Shown piece after piece: positions 6,975 to 7,289 of a stretch of DNA of 7,289 bases; within the stretch, counting starts at the first letter, position 1; every line of letters begins with the position of its first letter. The notes beneath the pieces are model-generated. The model was not told the DNA's origin. It did not search any database and was given only the letters and a program-made list of their open reading frames with translations. The position numbers were made by a program, and so were the translations under genes. The DNA is taken from NCBI GenBank assembly GCA_030049565.1, contig JASIKQ010000520.1, forward strand, positions 1 to 7,289, written 5' to 3'. Origin of the DNA: Candidatus Sulfotelmatobacter sp. (GTDB lineage: Bacteria > Acidobacteriota > Terriglobia > Terriglobales > Acidobacteriaceae).

Positions 6975-7289
6975 CTATGCGGAATTGCGATCAACACGAT
7001 TCGTTTTTTTCGTGTTTGTTCCTTGGCGACTCGTTTTTTGAAACAAGGCTGCAGCGGCGACTAAGACGGCCGGGTAGCACTCCAGGGTGTAGCGGGGTTC
7101 GGGATTTTCGAGCGTGCCGAGAAAAAGGGAGCGCATGAGCAGAAAGAGAAAGAGCAGTCCCAGCTTGGACGCTGTTCGTGAACGCAAACCACCGACAAGA
7201 GCGAGACCCAGATAGACGAGATTGATGATTCCGAAGGCGATGCTCGCCGTCAGCCAGACGGGGTCGTCGTCGAACTCCCACCATTTGGG
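6975..7289 (-). CDS. C-terminal part of a multi-pass membrane protein, probably a GT-C (PMT/ArnT-like) glycosyltransferase
   Basis: The minus-strand frame is open from the right edge to a TAG at 6975-6977 and encodes 104 residues without an internal start that makes sense (the first in-frame start-like codon is a TTG at 7187 inside a helix). It begins PKWWEFDDDPVWL, then has a hydrophobic helix (about 12-35 of the visible part), a second (about 42-60, ending RSLFLGTLENPEPR) and a third (about 67-83, YTLECYPAVLVAAAALF), and ends in a polar basic tail. The motif ENPEPRYTLECYP between the last two helices resembles the C-terminal end of PMT/ArnT-type glycosyltransferases, which move sugars from polyprenyl-phosphate donors at the membrane. 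That family call rests on remembered resemblance, and the catalytic N-terminal loops lie outside the window. It is on the same strand as the receptor, 235 bp upstream of it. Confidence 0.8.
   Translation of the reverse strand, partial: PKWWEFDDDPVWLTASIAFGIINLVYLGLALVGGLRSRTASKLGLLFLFLLMRSLFLGTLENPEPRYTLECYPAVLVAAAALFQKTSRQGTNTKKTNRVDRNSA

Noticed and set aside
6953..7138. 61-codon plus-strand frame near the right edge
   Set aside because: It is antisense to the glycosyltransferase-like C-terminus, whose helices and motif are convincing.

Overview
The window looks like chromosomal DNA of an Acidobacteriota species (Koribacter/Terriglobus-like). This is inferred from the moderately high GC content, the very large Oar-like TonB-dependent receptor with an N-terminal carboxypeptidase-regulatory-like domain, and the style of the short coding genes. 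No marker gene fixes the taxon.

Left part (1-2628, plus strand): the window opens inside serS (seryl-tRNA synthetase, missing its N-terminus). A 91-bp gap with a near-perfect stem-loop follows. Next come a small single-pass membrane protein of unknown function and a LolA-like periplasmic lipoprotein-carrier protein; these two overlap by 4 bp (GTGA) and are probably translated together. A 71-codon hypothetical gene follows, possibly with its own promoter. A GC-rich hairpin lies where the plus-strand and minus-strand genes converge.

Centre and right (2672-7289, minus strand): a single 1355-residue TonB-dependent outer-membrane receptor fills more than half of the window. It has a signal peptide, a carboxypeptidase-regulatory-like domain, a plug, a beta-barrel and an aromatic C-terminus. 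It has a strong Shine-Dalgarno sequence and a 235-bp upstream region with a perfect 10-bp inverted repeat overlapping a candidate promoter. At the right edge is the C-terminal 104 residues of a multi-pass membrane protein, read from the minus strand. It resembles GT-C (PMT/ArnT-like) glycosyltransferases, and its start lies outside the window.

The genes do not form an obvious novel system. serS is housekeeping, the membrane protein and LolA pair fits envelope biogenesis, and the receptor is one member of a family that is usually much expanded in Acidobacteriota. No tonB, exbB, exbD or susD-like partner is present. The points most worth checking are the dyad over the receptor promoter, the element that supplies the ribosome-binding site of the membrane-protein gene, and the paired cysteines in the receptor loops.
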